Shown: piece after piece, positions 1 to 5,528 of the stretch
Layout: every line of letters begins with the position of its first letter
Numbering within the stretch: position 1 is the stretch's first letter
Origin: an uncultured Eubacteriales bacterium
GTDB taxonomy: Bacteria > Bacillota > Clostridia > Christensenellales > Borkfalkiaceae
Reading direction: 5' to 3'
Assembly (NCBI GenBank): GCA_900543915.1
Contig: UQTB01000048.1
Coordinates: 1 to 6,373 of the forward strand
DNA: 6,373 bases
Notes under the pieces: generated by a model
Seen by the model: the letters and a program-made list of their open reading frames with translations, nothing else
Database searches by the model: none
What the model was told of the DNA's origin: nothing
Made by a program: the position numbers and the translations under genes

Positions 1-978
1 TTTACCAGGCACGTAGCGATCCTTGCAGACGGTTTCGGATAAAAAGTCCTGATACGAGCCGTTCTTGTACTCGGCGCGCGCGACGTTCAGCCGCTCCGCG
101 TCTCCCGACGCGATCAGATAGCTCGCGATGCCTGCGAGAATGTTCATCGAGCCGCCGCCGTTGCCGCGCAGATCGAGAATCAGCTCCGTCCTTCCCCGTT
201 CTTTCATGTGATTCATGACGGCGGAAAACTGCGCGTACGCCTGCCCCATAAACGAGCCGAGCTTTACGTAAGCGGTCTTGTCGTCCAGCCCTTCCAGGGG
301 CTGCTCCGTCTCTGTCAGCACGGGATCCTTTCCCGCTTCTTCCGAGAGAAAGGAGCAGGACGAGCCGCTGTCCCGATACCAGACCTCCCCCTCGACGTAA
401 GCCTCGCGCTGCAATTCGTAAAAAATATCCGTCTCTTCGCCCGGATAGCGGACGGAGATCTGAAAGCGAGCGCTTCCGTCCGCCGCATAGGGCACGTCGG
501 CGAGCGCCGCCGAAAAATCGTCGTAGGAGCCGATCTCATACGTTTTTCCGTCATAGACGAGGGAGGTGACCTGCCCGCCCGCGACGATTCCCGCCCGCTC
601 CGCAGGAGAGTTGCCCGCGACCTGCGCGATCACGGGGTCCTCCGAAGCCGCGTAAAAATACAGCCCCACGCCGTACTTGTTTCCGAGATTGGAATCGACG
701 ACGTCCGTGTACTCCTCCGCCGTATAGTAGGCGGAATACTGATCCAGCAGCTGCGCCACGATCGCGTCCGTGAAGTCCTCCGCGGTGAATTCCTTTAATT
801 CCCCCGTCTCTTCATCGTAAACGACGTAATTTTTGCCGATCAGCTCGATGACCCACTCCAGGGAGCGGTAGGGATTCGTATAAGTGCGCGTGATATAGCC
901 GCCGAAGAACGCCAGCCCCATCAGGCACACGGACAGCGCCGCGACGGCGGCGATTTTTCCGATTTTTTGTTTATTCAT
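1..978 (-). CDS. S41-family PDZ protease (CtpA-like), C-terminus cut by window edge
   Basis: This is a membrane-anchored, carboxyl-terminal-processing-type serine protease acting outside the cytoplasmic membrane. The frame is open from ATG at 978 to base 1, giving 326 residues of an incomplete protein. Residues 7-26 form a hydrophobic signal anchor after the short basic start MNKQKIGK. Residues 40-95 are a helical N-terminal region. Residues about 100-195 match a PDZ domain (NKYGVGLYF, then VAGNSPAERAGI at 120-131). From about 233 the protease core begins (KTAYVKLGSFMGQAYAQF), with the S41 strand motif LILDLRGNGGGSMN at 266-279, where many relatives have DLRxNPGG. The catalytic Ser and Lys normally lie beyond this motif and would be outside the window, so activity cannot be judged. 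The start is 3 bases after the stop of the upstream regulator gene and has no recognisable Shine-Dalgarno sequence, which suggests translational coupling in one transcript. The family call is firm; the substrate is unknown. Confidence 0.9.
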   Translation of the reverse strand, partial: MNKQKIGKIAAVAALSVCLMGLAFFGGYITRTYTNPYRSLEWVIELIGKNYVVYDEETGELKEFTAEDFTDAIVAQLLDQYSAYYTAEEYTDVVDSNLGNKYGVGLYFYAASEDPVIAQVAGNSPAERAGIVAGGQVTSLVYDGKTYEIGSYDDFSAALADVPYAADGSARFQISVRYPGEETDIFYELQREAYVEGEVWYRDSGSSCSFLSEEAGKDPVLTETEQPLEGLDDKTAYVKLGSFMGQAYAQFSAVMNHMKERGRTELILDLRGNGGGSMNILAGIASYLIASGDAERLNVARAEYKNGSYQDFLSETVCKDRYVPGK

Positions 979-981
979 AGA

Positions 982-2031
982 TTATTTGAGAATTTTATAC
1001 AGAATGGTGATCAGGCGAAAGGTGACCGCGTCCGAAAATTTGCGGATATTCAGCCCCGTCGCGCGTTCGATTTTATCCAGCCGGTACATCAGGGTGTTGC
1101 GGTGCAGATACAGCTTGCGCGAGGTTTCGCTGACGTTGAGCGAGTTTTCCAGGAACTCCTCCGCGGTGTTGATCATATCCTGATCGGCGAAGATGTCCTT
1201 CGCGTCGCTGTCCAGCAGGATTTCCAGATATTCGTTCAGCTTGAACTTGGGGATATCCTCCAGCATCTTGATGAGCAGATATTCCTTATAAGAGTGAACC
1301 TCGCCCTCCCCGTCCCCCGAACAGATGCGGACCGCCGTCTGCGCCTGCTGAAAGGAGGAGGAGACGTCCGCGAGGCTTTTCACCGTACATCCCACGCCGA
1401 TCTTCGCCTTGATTCCGGTCTCCTCCTGAATGGACTGCAGCAAAATGTTGGCGTAATCCATGCTGGACTGGAATTCGGCGGCAGCCGCGGCGTCCTCGAA
1501 TTTCAGAAAGGCGCAGTACCCCTCTTCCAGGGCGACGGGCGTATCCGAGGTATTTGCCCGGTAATTGGAGAGGAAATTCATCAGCTCCTCCCGCCGGTTT
1601 CCCCTGGCCCCCACGATGAGGACGAAACAGGGCGACTCGGGCACGGCGAATTTGCGCTGGTAGCGCTGAATCTGCGCGCGGTTGCACTCTCCCGTCAGGA
1701 TGCACTTCAGATAGTCCTGCTGAGAAAGCTGCAGTTCGCGGTGCGCGGCGTTTTCCACGAGATTCTGAATGAGATACGCGTAATTGCTCTCCACTTCCCC
1801 CGTCCCCGCGATCGCCCCGATGAGGCGCGCGTTTTTGTATTTCAGGCGGAAATAGGTGCGGCGGGTGCGGTCGTCGCGGAAGATCCCCTCGAAGTCGGGG
1901 TCGGAGGGCAGAACCGCCTCCATGCCCGGCGCGGTCGCGGCGATAAACTTGCGGCTCTCGCCGAACACCACGATGTCGATCCCCGTCCGCTGTTTGATCG
2001 CGTTCAGTAACAAGTTCAGTTCGGAATCCAT
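982..2031 (-). CDS. PucR/CdaR-family transcriptional regulator
   Basis: This is a 349-residue cytoplasmic DNA-binding regulator. The C-terminus (residues about 297-347) is a PucR-type helix-turn-helix: LNVSETSRKLYLHRNTLMYR followed by LDKIERATGLNI, the HRNTLxYRLxKIE signature of the family. The middle (about 200-245; ILLQSIQEETGIKAKIGVG, then a helix with QQAQTAVRI) resembles the degenerate GGDEF-like domain of CdaR proteins. The N-terminus (SELNLLLNAIKQRTGIDIVV) may be a small ligand-sensing domain, but I cannot name a ligand. I chose ATG at 2031 over the adjacent in-frame GTG at 2034 because AAAGGA at 2038-2043 is 6 bases from the ATG and only 3 from the GTG. The gene has its own strong promoter and runs straight into the S41 protease gene. 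Known family members respond to small metabolites such as sugar diacids or purines. That this one controls the adjacent protease or metal-exporter gene is inference only. Confidence 0.88.
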   Translation of the reverse strand: MDSELNLLLNAIKQRTGIDIVVFGESRKFIAATAPGMEAVLPSDPDFEGIFRDDRTRRTYFRLKYKNARLIGAIAGTGEVESNYAYLIQNLVENAAHRELQLSQQDYLKCILTGECNRAQIQRYQRKFAVPESPCFVLIVGARGNRREELMNFLSNYRANTSDTPVALEEGYCAFLKFEDAAAAAEFQSSMDYANILLQSIQEETGIKAKIGVGCTVKSLADVSSSFQQAQTAVRICSGDGEGEVHSYKEYLLIKMLEDIPKFKLNEYLEILLDSDAKDIFADQDMINTAEEFLENSLNVSETSRKLYLHRNTLMYRLDKIERATGLNIRKFSDAVTFRLITILYKILK

Positions 2032-2037
2032 CACATT

Positions 2038-2043
2038 TCCTTT
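2038..2043 (-). promoter_or_regulatory. Ribosome binding site of the PucR-type regulator
   Basis: AAAGGA on the minus strand lies 6 bases before ATG 2031 and 3 bases before GTG 2034. The spacing favours the ATG. Confidence 0.7.
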
Positions 2044-2061
2044 GTCTTTCTTTTTCTATTC

Positions 2062-2090
2062 ATTATATCCCATTTGGAAAAATATTTCAA
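2062..2090 (-). promoter_or_regulatory. Sigma-A promoter of the regulator-protease transcript
   Basis: On the minus strand, TTGAAA (2085-2090) and TATAAT (2062-2067) are separated by exactly 17 bases. Transcription would start near 2055, giving a leader of about 24 bases. The site lies in the 90-base gap between the metal-exporter-like gene and the regulator. I see no convincing terminator with a T-tract in that gap, so read-through from the upstream gene is possible. Confidence 0.85.
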
Positions 2091-2121
2091 TCCCTTTGGG
2101 CGCAAATCCCCGAAAAATCCG

Positions 2122-2967
2122 CTATAAGGGGAAAAACAGCAGAATTTCTCCCAGCAGAACGGACAGCCCGTACAAGGCGAGCAGCAGAAAGACGTTCCGC
2201 TTCCATTGCGCGCGGTTCTTGAAGAGCACCGCGAGCCCGATTCCGGCGTTGGCGGACAGCCCTGCCACCATCCCCGCGAAGGAAATTCCGCCCAAAACAT
2301 ACATTTGCGCCAGAATGACCGAAGAGGAGCAGTTGGGAATCAGCCCCACGAGCCCGCAGACAAAGGGCTGCAGCCACAGCCTGGCGGATAAAAACGCGCC
2401 GATGTTCTCCTCGCCCACCCAGTAGAGCAGAGCGCCGAACAGGAGATTGACGGCGAGCACGTACAAAAACACCTGCAGCGCATGCAGGAGCGGATGCCAC
2501 AGATAGATATGCCAGGCGGAGCCCTTCTCTTCTTCCCCGCAGTCCCAGCAGTGCCCCTCTTGCAACGCGCCCTCCGGGGAAGTGCGGAAGAGAAGGTTGA
2601 CGATTACGCCGACGGCGATCGCATAGACCAGCTTGATGCCCACCGACCATAAGATCTTATCCCACGGCGCGCCGGAGGTGACGAGCACGGTCAGCCCTTC
2701 GTCCGAAGTGGAGAGAAAGACGGCGAGCAGCGTCCCCGCGCGGATCAGCCCGTTGTCGTACAGCTTGGCGCACATCACGGAAAAGCCGCACTGCGGGATC
2801 ACGCCCGCCGCCGCGCCCACCGCGGGGGCGAACTTTCCGGAAAGCGCGCGCTTCAGCCGCCCCTTCGTATCCAGCCGTTCCAGGAGCTCCATCAAGACAT
2901 AGATTAAAAATAAAAACGGAAAAATCTTCAGGCTGTCGATCAGTCCGTCCAGCAAAACGTCCCACAT
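2122..2967 (-). CDS. ArsP_2-like putative metal exporter, integral membrane protein
   Basis: This 281-residue, very hydrophobic protein resembles the ArsP_2 family, whose members are usually annotated as putative manganese transporter or arsenic efflux protein. Hydrophobic segments are visible at about 10-29, 47-66, 77-97, 106-127, 163-182, 199-222, 227-249 and 259-279. The sequence is built from two related halves: AAAGVIPQCGFSVMCAKLY (52-70) matches GLVGLIPNCSSSVILAQMY (205-223), each followed by a glycine- and alanine-rich helix ending in GL(T/A)VL. The halves are joined by a polar loop with HCWDCGEEE (139-147) and H153, a plausible soft-metal ligand cluster. The start is MWDVLLDG at 2967 because GAGGA (2974-2978) lies 6 bases upstream. 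The longer in-frame start at 3015 falls inside the preceding terminator and upstream of the promoter. The gene has its own promoter. The substrate (Mn, As or other) cannot be read from the sequence. Confidence 0.78.
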   Translation of the reverse strand: MWDVLLDGLIDSLKIFPFLFLIYVLMELLERLDTKGRLKRALSGKFAPAVGAAAGVIPQCGFSVMCAKLYDNGLIRAGTLLAVFLSTSDEGLTVLVTSGAPWDKILWSVGIKLVYAIAVGVIVNLLFRTSPEGALQEGHCWDCGEEEKGSAWHIYLWHPLLHALQVFLYVLAVNLLFGALLYWVGEENIGAFLSARLWLQPFVCGLVGLIPNCSSSVILAQMYVLGGISFAGMVAGLSANAGIGLAVLFKNRAQWKRNVFLLLALYGLSVLLGEILLFFPL

Positions 2968-2973
2968 AATGAT

Positions 2974-2978
2974 TCCTC
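2974..2978 (-). promoter_or_regulatory. Ribosome binding site that fixes the exporter start
   Basis: GAGGA on the minus strand lies 6 bases before ATG 2967. It rules against the upstream in-frame ATG at 3015, which would precede the promoter's transcription start. Confidence 0.75.
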
Positions 2979-2986
2979 GTGCAAAA

Positions 2987-3015
2987 ATAGTACCGCGGGC
3001 AGTAAAAAAAGTCAA
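2987..3015 (-). promoter_or_regulatory. Sigma-A promoter of the metal-exporter-like gene, overlapping a terminator
   Basis: On the minus strand, TTGACT (3010-3015) and TACTAT (2987-2992) are separated by exactly 17 bases. The predicted start is near 2980, leaving a leader of only about 13 bases that begins just before the ribosome binding site. The -35 box lies within the 3' arm and first T of the terminator hairpin of the upstream ABC ATPase gene. Confidence 0.85.
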
Positions 3016-3035
3016 GCCCTTTGGCTTGACTTTTT
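3004..3035 (-). terminator. Intrinsic terminator of the ABC ATPase gene
   Basis: A perfect 13-bp inverted repeat (3006-3018 with 3023-3035, core GTCAAGCC/GGCTTGAC) has a 4-base loop. On the minus strand the hairpin runs into seven T residues, 14 bases after the ATPase stop codon. The plus-strand side also ends in five T residues, so it could work in both directions, although no plus-strand gene points into it. Confidence 0.92.
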
Positions 3036-3049
3036 CGGTTGTGAATCAA

Positions 3050-4333
3050 TTATTTTTTTTCGGCGGGCGCTTCTTCTGCCTTGGGAGCTTCCTCGGCGGG
3101 CGCAGCCGCTTCTTCCGCCGCGGCCGCTTTCTGCGCAAGATACGCTTTCTTCGCTTCCGCGTCTCTCGCGACGATGCTCATTTCCGTCTCCTTGTCGAAG
3201 AGGTGCGCATGCTCGATGTCGACCACCAGCTTGACGCGCTGGCCTTTCTCGGTCTTGGAGCGGGAATCCACGCGCGCGATCAGGTTGGAGGTATCGTCGA
3301 CGATGCTCTGAATGGTCGTCGTCTCCTCCTCTTCTTCCGCCAGCAGCTTGCAGTAAAGGAGGGTTTCCGATCCCAGCATTTCCACCACGTCGACGTCGAC
3401 GGTGATCGCCGCGTTGGGATATTCCTTCACCAGCCTCTCGTCGTCGTGCAGATCTTCCGGACGGACGCCGAACACGACTTCCTTATCGGTATTGAGATAT
3501 TCGTCCAGATCGTAAATGAGATCGACCTTCTCTTTGGGGAGGCGGAGCTTCTCCATGCCGAACTCGACGTAAACTTCGTTCTTCTTGCCCGTGAGCTTCG
3601 CGGAGAAGAAGTTCATCTGCGGGGTTCCGATGAAGCCCGCGACGAACTGGTTGATCGGGTAATCGTAGAGGTTCTGCGGCGCGTCTACCTGCTGCATGAA
3701 GCCGTCCTTCATGACGACGATGCGCGTACCCATGGTCATCGCCTCGGTCTGGTCGTGGGTAACGTAGATAAACGTGGTGGCAAGACGGTTGTGGAGCTTG
3801 GTGATCTCCGTTCTCATCTGCGCTCTCAGTTTCGCGTCGAGGTTGGAGAGCGGCTCGTCGAGGAGGAATACCTTGGGTTCGCGGACGATTGCGCGGCCGA
3901 GCGCGACGCGCTGCTTCTGACCGCCCGAAAGCGCCTTCGGCTTTCTCGAAAGGTACATCTCGATACCCAGAATGCGCGCGGCTTCCTTGACGCGGACGTC
4001 GATCTGCTCTTTGGGCATCTTTCTCAGTTTCAGACCGAACGCCATGTTGTCGTAAACGGTCATGTGCGGATACAGCGCGTAGTTCTGGAACACCATCGCG
4101 ATATCCCTGTCTTTCGGCGCGACGTTGTTGACCAGGCGGCCGTCGATGTAGAGTTCGCCGTCCGTAATTTCTTCCAGCCCCGCGATCATGCGGAGGGTGG
4201 TGGATTTACCGCAGCCGGACGGCCCGACGAAGACGATAAATTCCTTATCTTCGATATCCAGATTGAAATCCGTTACGGCGGTGACGCCGGACGGATAAAC
4301 TTTATAGATGTTCTTCAGCTTCAGACTTGCCAT
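3050..4333 (-). CDS. ugpC: ABC transporter ATPase, UgpC/MsmK/MalK type
   Basis: This is a 427-residue cytoplasmic nucleotide-binding subunit of a carbohydrate-type (CUT1) ABC importer. All catalytic motifs are intact: Walker A GPSGCGKST at 37-45, Q-loop Q83 (MVFQNYALYPHMTV), signature LSGGQ at 135-139, Walker B VFLLDE at 155-160, D-loop SNLD at 163-166 and switch H193. A TOBE/MalK-like C-terminal domain follows, with FGVRPED at 288-294. Two features are unusual: an acidic insertion (EEEEETTT, 333-340) inside the TOBE region, and a tail of about 37 residues rich in Ala, Glu, Lys and Pro (391-427). The latter makes the protein longer than the roughly 365-375 residues usual for the family. No permease or solute-binding gene is adjacent, and a terminator follows directly, so it is probably a monocistronic ATPase shared by several sugar importers, as MsmK is in streptococci. 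The exact substrate and the ugpC/msmK symbol are provisional. Confidence 0.93.
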   Translation of the reverse strand: MASLKLKNIYKVYPSGVTAVTDFNLDIEDKEFIVFVGPSGCGKSTTLRMIAGLEEITDGELYIDGRLVNNVAPKDRDIAMVFQNYALYPHMTVYDNMAFGLKLRKMPKEQIDVRVKEAARILGIEMYLSRKPKALSGGQKQRVALGRAIVREPKVFLLDEPLSNLDAKLRAQMRTEITKLHNRLATTFIYVTHDQTEAMTMGTRIVVMKDGFMQQVDAPQNLYDYPINQFVAGFIGTPQMNFFSAKLTGKKNEVYVEFGMEKLRLPKEKVDLIYDLDEYLNTDKEVVFGVRPEDLHDDERLVKEYPNAAITVDVDVVEMLGSETLLYCKLLAEEEEETTTIQSIVDDTSNLIARVDSRSKTEKGQRVKLVVDIEHAHLFDKETEMSIVARDAEAKKAYLAQKAAAAEEAAAPAEEAPKAEEAPAEKK

Positions 4334-4346
4334 TTCGGTACAAATT

Positions 4347-4351
4347 CCTCC
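4347..4351 (-). promoter_or_regulatory. Ribosome binding site of the ABC ATPase, long spacing
   Basis: GGAGG on the minus strand is the only clear Shine-Dalgarno sequence but lies 13 bases from ATG 4333, longer than usual. No alternative in-frame start codon lies between them, and the protein start (MASLKLKNIYKVYP) fits the family, so the ATG is kept. Confidence 0.6.
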
Positions 4352-4370
4352 AGAATGTTTTTACCTTAAT

Positions 4371-4399
4371 ATTTTACAATATTTTTGCTTTTTTTACAA
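4371..4399 (-). promoter_or_regulatory. Probable sigma-A promoter of the ABC ATPase gene
   Basis: On the minus strand, TTGTAA (4394-4399) and TAAAAT (4371-4376) are 17 bases apart. The predicted start is near 4364, giving a leader of about 30 bases that includes the GGAGG. The -10 lies within an AT-rich inverted repeat (AATATT, four bases, AATATT; 4368-4383). A perfect 11-base palindrome, AACTGGCAGTT (4398-4408), touches the -35 box and could be an operator. The boxes are less perfect than the other promoters here. Confidence 0.6.
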
Positions 4400-4471
4400 C
4401 TGGCAGTTTCAACAAATATCGCGTGCGTTTTTATCGAATTTGCACAATTTCGGGGTTTTCGGAGAGAAACC

Positions 4472-4500
4472 TTGCTTTTTTCCGCCCGCTTTGGTATAAT
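4472..4500 (+). promoter_or_regulatory. Extended -10 sigma-A promoter of the carbamoyltransferase-like gene
   Basis: TTGCTT (4472-4477) and a consensus TATAAT (4495-4500) have 17-bp spacing. A TGG directly before the -10 makes an extended TGnTATAAT element. Transcription should start near 4507, leaving about 17 bases of leader that contain AGGAGG. An imperfect inverted repeat, GGTTTT/GAAACC (4454-4471), abuts the -35 on its upstream side and may bind a regulator. Confidence 0.85.
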
Positions 4501-4512
4501 TGGAAAAGAACG

Positions 4513-4518
4513 AGGAGG
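4513..4518 (+). promoter_or_regulatory. Ribosome binding site that fixes the carbamoyltransferase-like start
   Basis: AGGAGG lies 5 bases before ATG 4524. An in-frame TTG at 4500 would add eight residues but overlaps the -10 box, so it cannot lie on the mRNA from this promoter. Confidence 0.85.
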
Positions 4519-4523
4519 GCACT

Positions 4524-5459
4524 ATGGACATCAACCGCTATACCCCGAAACTGAAACTCTCGACGGATAAACTTCTCTCGCTGGACAATCTCACCCCGGA
4601 GGATATTTTTGAAATACTCCATCTCGCGCGCCAGATCAAACAGCGGGACCGCATGAAGGAGCGCGTCTATCCCCTGAAGGATAAAGTCGTTGCCATCATT
4701 TTGGACAGCTCGAATTCCCGCCTGCGGATTCCCTTCGAGCTCACCGTCACGCAGCTGGGCGGGCACACGCTGTATCTCTCGCCCAAGGACAGGGACTTTA
4801 TGATGGGCATGACGTACCGGGACGTTTCCGCCCTGCTCGCGCAGTACGGCGTTCACTGCCTGGTGACCAAGGCGGAGACGGCGGAGCTCAGGAACGAGCT
4901 CTCCCGCTATTCCCCGCTGCCCGTCGTCAACTGCATGGAGAGTTCGGACAACCCGAGCGAAGTGCTCGCCGCCCTCTTCACCGTTTGGGAGAAGAAGGGA
5001 AAACTCGAAAACCTGAAACTGACCGTCGTCGGGAACGGAAAGAACCTGAATCCCGCCGCCGTCAACGCCTATGCGAAAGCGGGCTTTTCCGTCTCGCTCC
5101 TCTGCCCCGAGGGCATGGAGCCGGACGAGGATACCGTCGCCCGCGCCTCGCAGTACGACGACCTCGACGTGGAATACGACATGCGCACCGCGCTGAAAAA
5201 CGCGGACGTGGTGACGACCCGGATTTTCGGCGATCATCCGGTCGGCGAGGAGGAGAAAAAGCTCTTTTATCCCCTCCGCGCGGACGAACACCTGATGATG
5301 TTCGCCAATCCGGACGCCATATACGTGCATCCCCTTCCCATCGACCGCACGCTCGAGGCCTCGGACGAATTTCTGGAGACGCCGCAGGCCGTCATAAGCG
5401 AGCAGGCGGGAAACCTCATTTACATTCAAAAGACCATTCTCTCCCTGCTGATCAAATGA
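4524..5459 (+). CDS. Divergent aspartate/ornithine carbamoyltransferase homologue, active site altered
   Basis: This 311-residue cytoplasmic protein has the two-domain layout and length of ATCase/OTCase subunits. Family landmarks are recognisable: the phosphate loop region SSNSRLRIPFE (62-72), LPVVN (132-136), the second-domain strand LKLTVVGNGKN (164-174), ADVVTTR (227-233), HPLP (269-272) and the C-terminal EQAGNLIYIQKTILSLLI (293-310), which resembles the ATCase QAGN helix. Key residues differ, however. The STRTR motif reads NSRLR (64-68), HPTQ reads NPSE (143-146), the carbamoyl-contacting Arg of the V-x-R-H/G segment is Lys116, and the lysine of the ATCase 80s loop has no obvious counterpart (FMMGM at 92-96). 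The OTCase ornithine motif DxWxSMG is absent. Arg233 and HPLP are kept. The gene is preceded by a strong promoter and RBS and is followed 69 bp later by a DUF1835-like gene. Fold membership is fairly sure. Normal carbamoyltransferase activity is doubtful; a different substrate or a regulatory, non-catalytic role is possible. Confidence 0.82.
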   Translation: MDINRYTPKLKLSTDKLLSLDNLTPEDIFEILHLARQIKQRDRMKERVYPLKDKVVAIILDSSNSRLRIPFELTVTQLGGHTLYLSPKDRDFMMGMTYRDVSALLAQYGVHCLVTKAETAELRNELSRYSPLPVVNCMESSDNPSEVLAALFTVWEKKGKLENLKLTVVGNGKNLNPAAVNAYAKAGFSVSLLCPEGMEPDEDTVARASQYDDLDVEYDMRTALKNADVVTTRIFGDHPVGEEEKKLFYPLRADEHLMMFANPDAIYVHPLPIDRTLEASDEFLETPQAVISEQAGNLIYIQKTILSLLIK

Positions 5460-5497
5460 GCCGCACGGGCGGAAAAAACGGGAGGAACGGCTGAAAT

Positions 5498-5516
5498 CGG
5501 CGGATCCGTGCCGCCG
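5498..5516 (+). other. GC-rich hairpin just upstream of a ribosome binding site
   Basis: CGGCGG (5498-5503) and CCGCCG (5511-5516) form a 6-bp stem with a 7-base loop. It ends one base before the AAGGAG (5518-5523) of the downstream gene. No T-tract follows, so it is not a terminator. It could tune mRNA stability or initiation between the two genes, or be incidental in a GC-rich spacer. Confidence 0.45.
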
Positions 5517-5528
5517 TAAGGAGAACGC

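Noticed and set aside
967..2010. Long plus-strand open frame (347 codons) opposite the PucR-type regulator
   Set aside because: Antisense shadow of a clearly recognisable gene. The Arg/Val/Leu/Gly-rich product matches no family, there is no ribosome binding site, and high GC keeps such frames open.
2968..3015. N-terminal extension of the exporter-like protein from ATG 3015
   Set aside because: It would be encoded across the terminator stem and the promoter. ATG 2967 has a good ribosome binding site and starts right before the first membrane segment.
3026..3056. Plus-strand promoter from the mirror-image TTGACT in the terminator
   Set aside because: The hexamer exists only because the hairpin is symmetrical. 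No good -10 lies 16-18 bp downstream and no plus-strand gene follows.
2969..4369. Plus-strand open frame (466 codons) opposite the ABC ATPase
   Set aside because: It is the longest frame here but is antisense to a gene with all ABC motifs intact. Its product is a low-complexity shadow (VDVDGDRRVG, LHAELDV) with no recognisable domain.
4500..4523. Upstream TTG start for the carbamoyltransferase-like protein
   Set aside because: The codon overlaps the -10 box and precedes the predicted transcription start. ATG 4524 has AGGAGG 5 bases upstream.
5457..5497. Terminator between the carbamoyltransferase-like and DUF1835-like genes
   Set aside because: The CCGC/GCGG stem after the stop is followed by A residues, not T residues, so it would not terminate plus-strand transcription.
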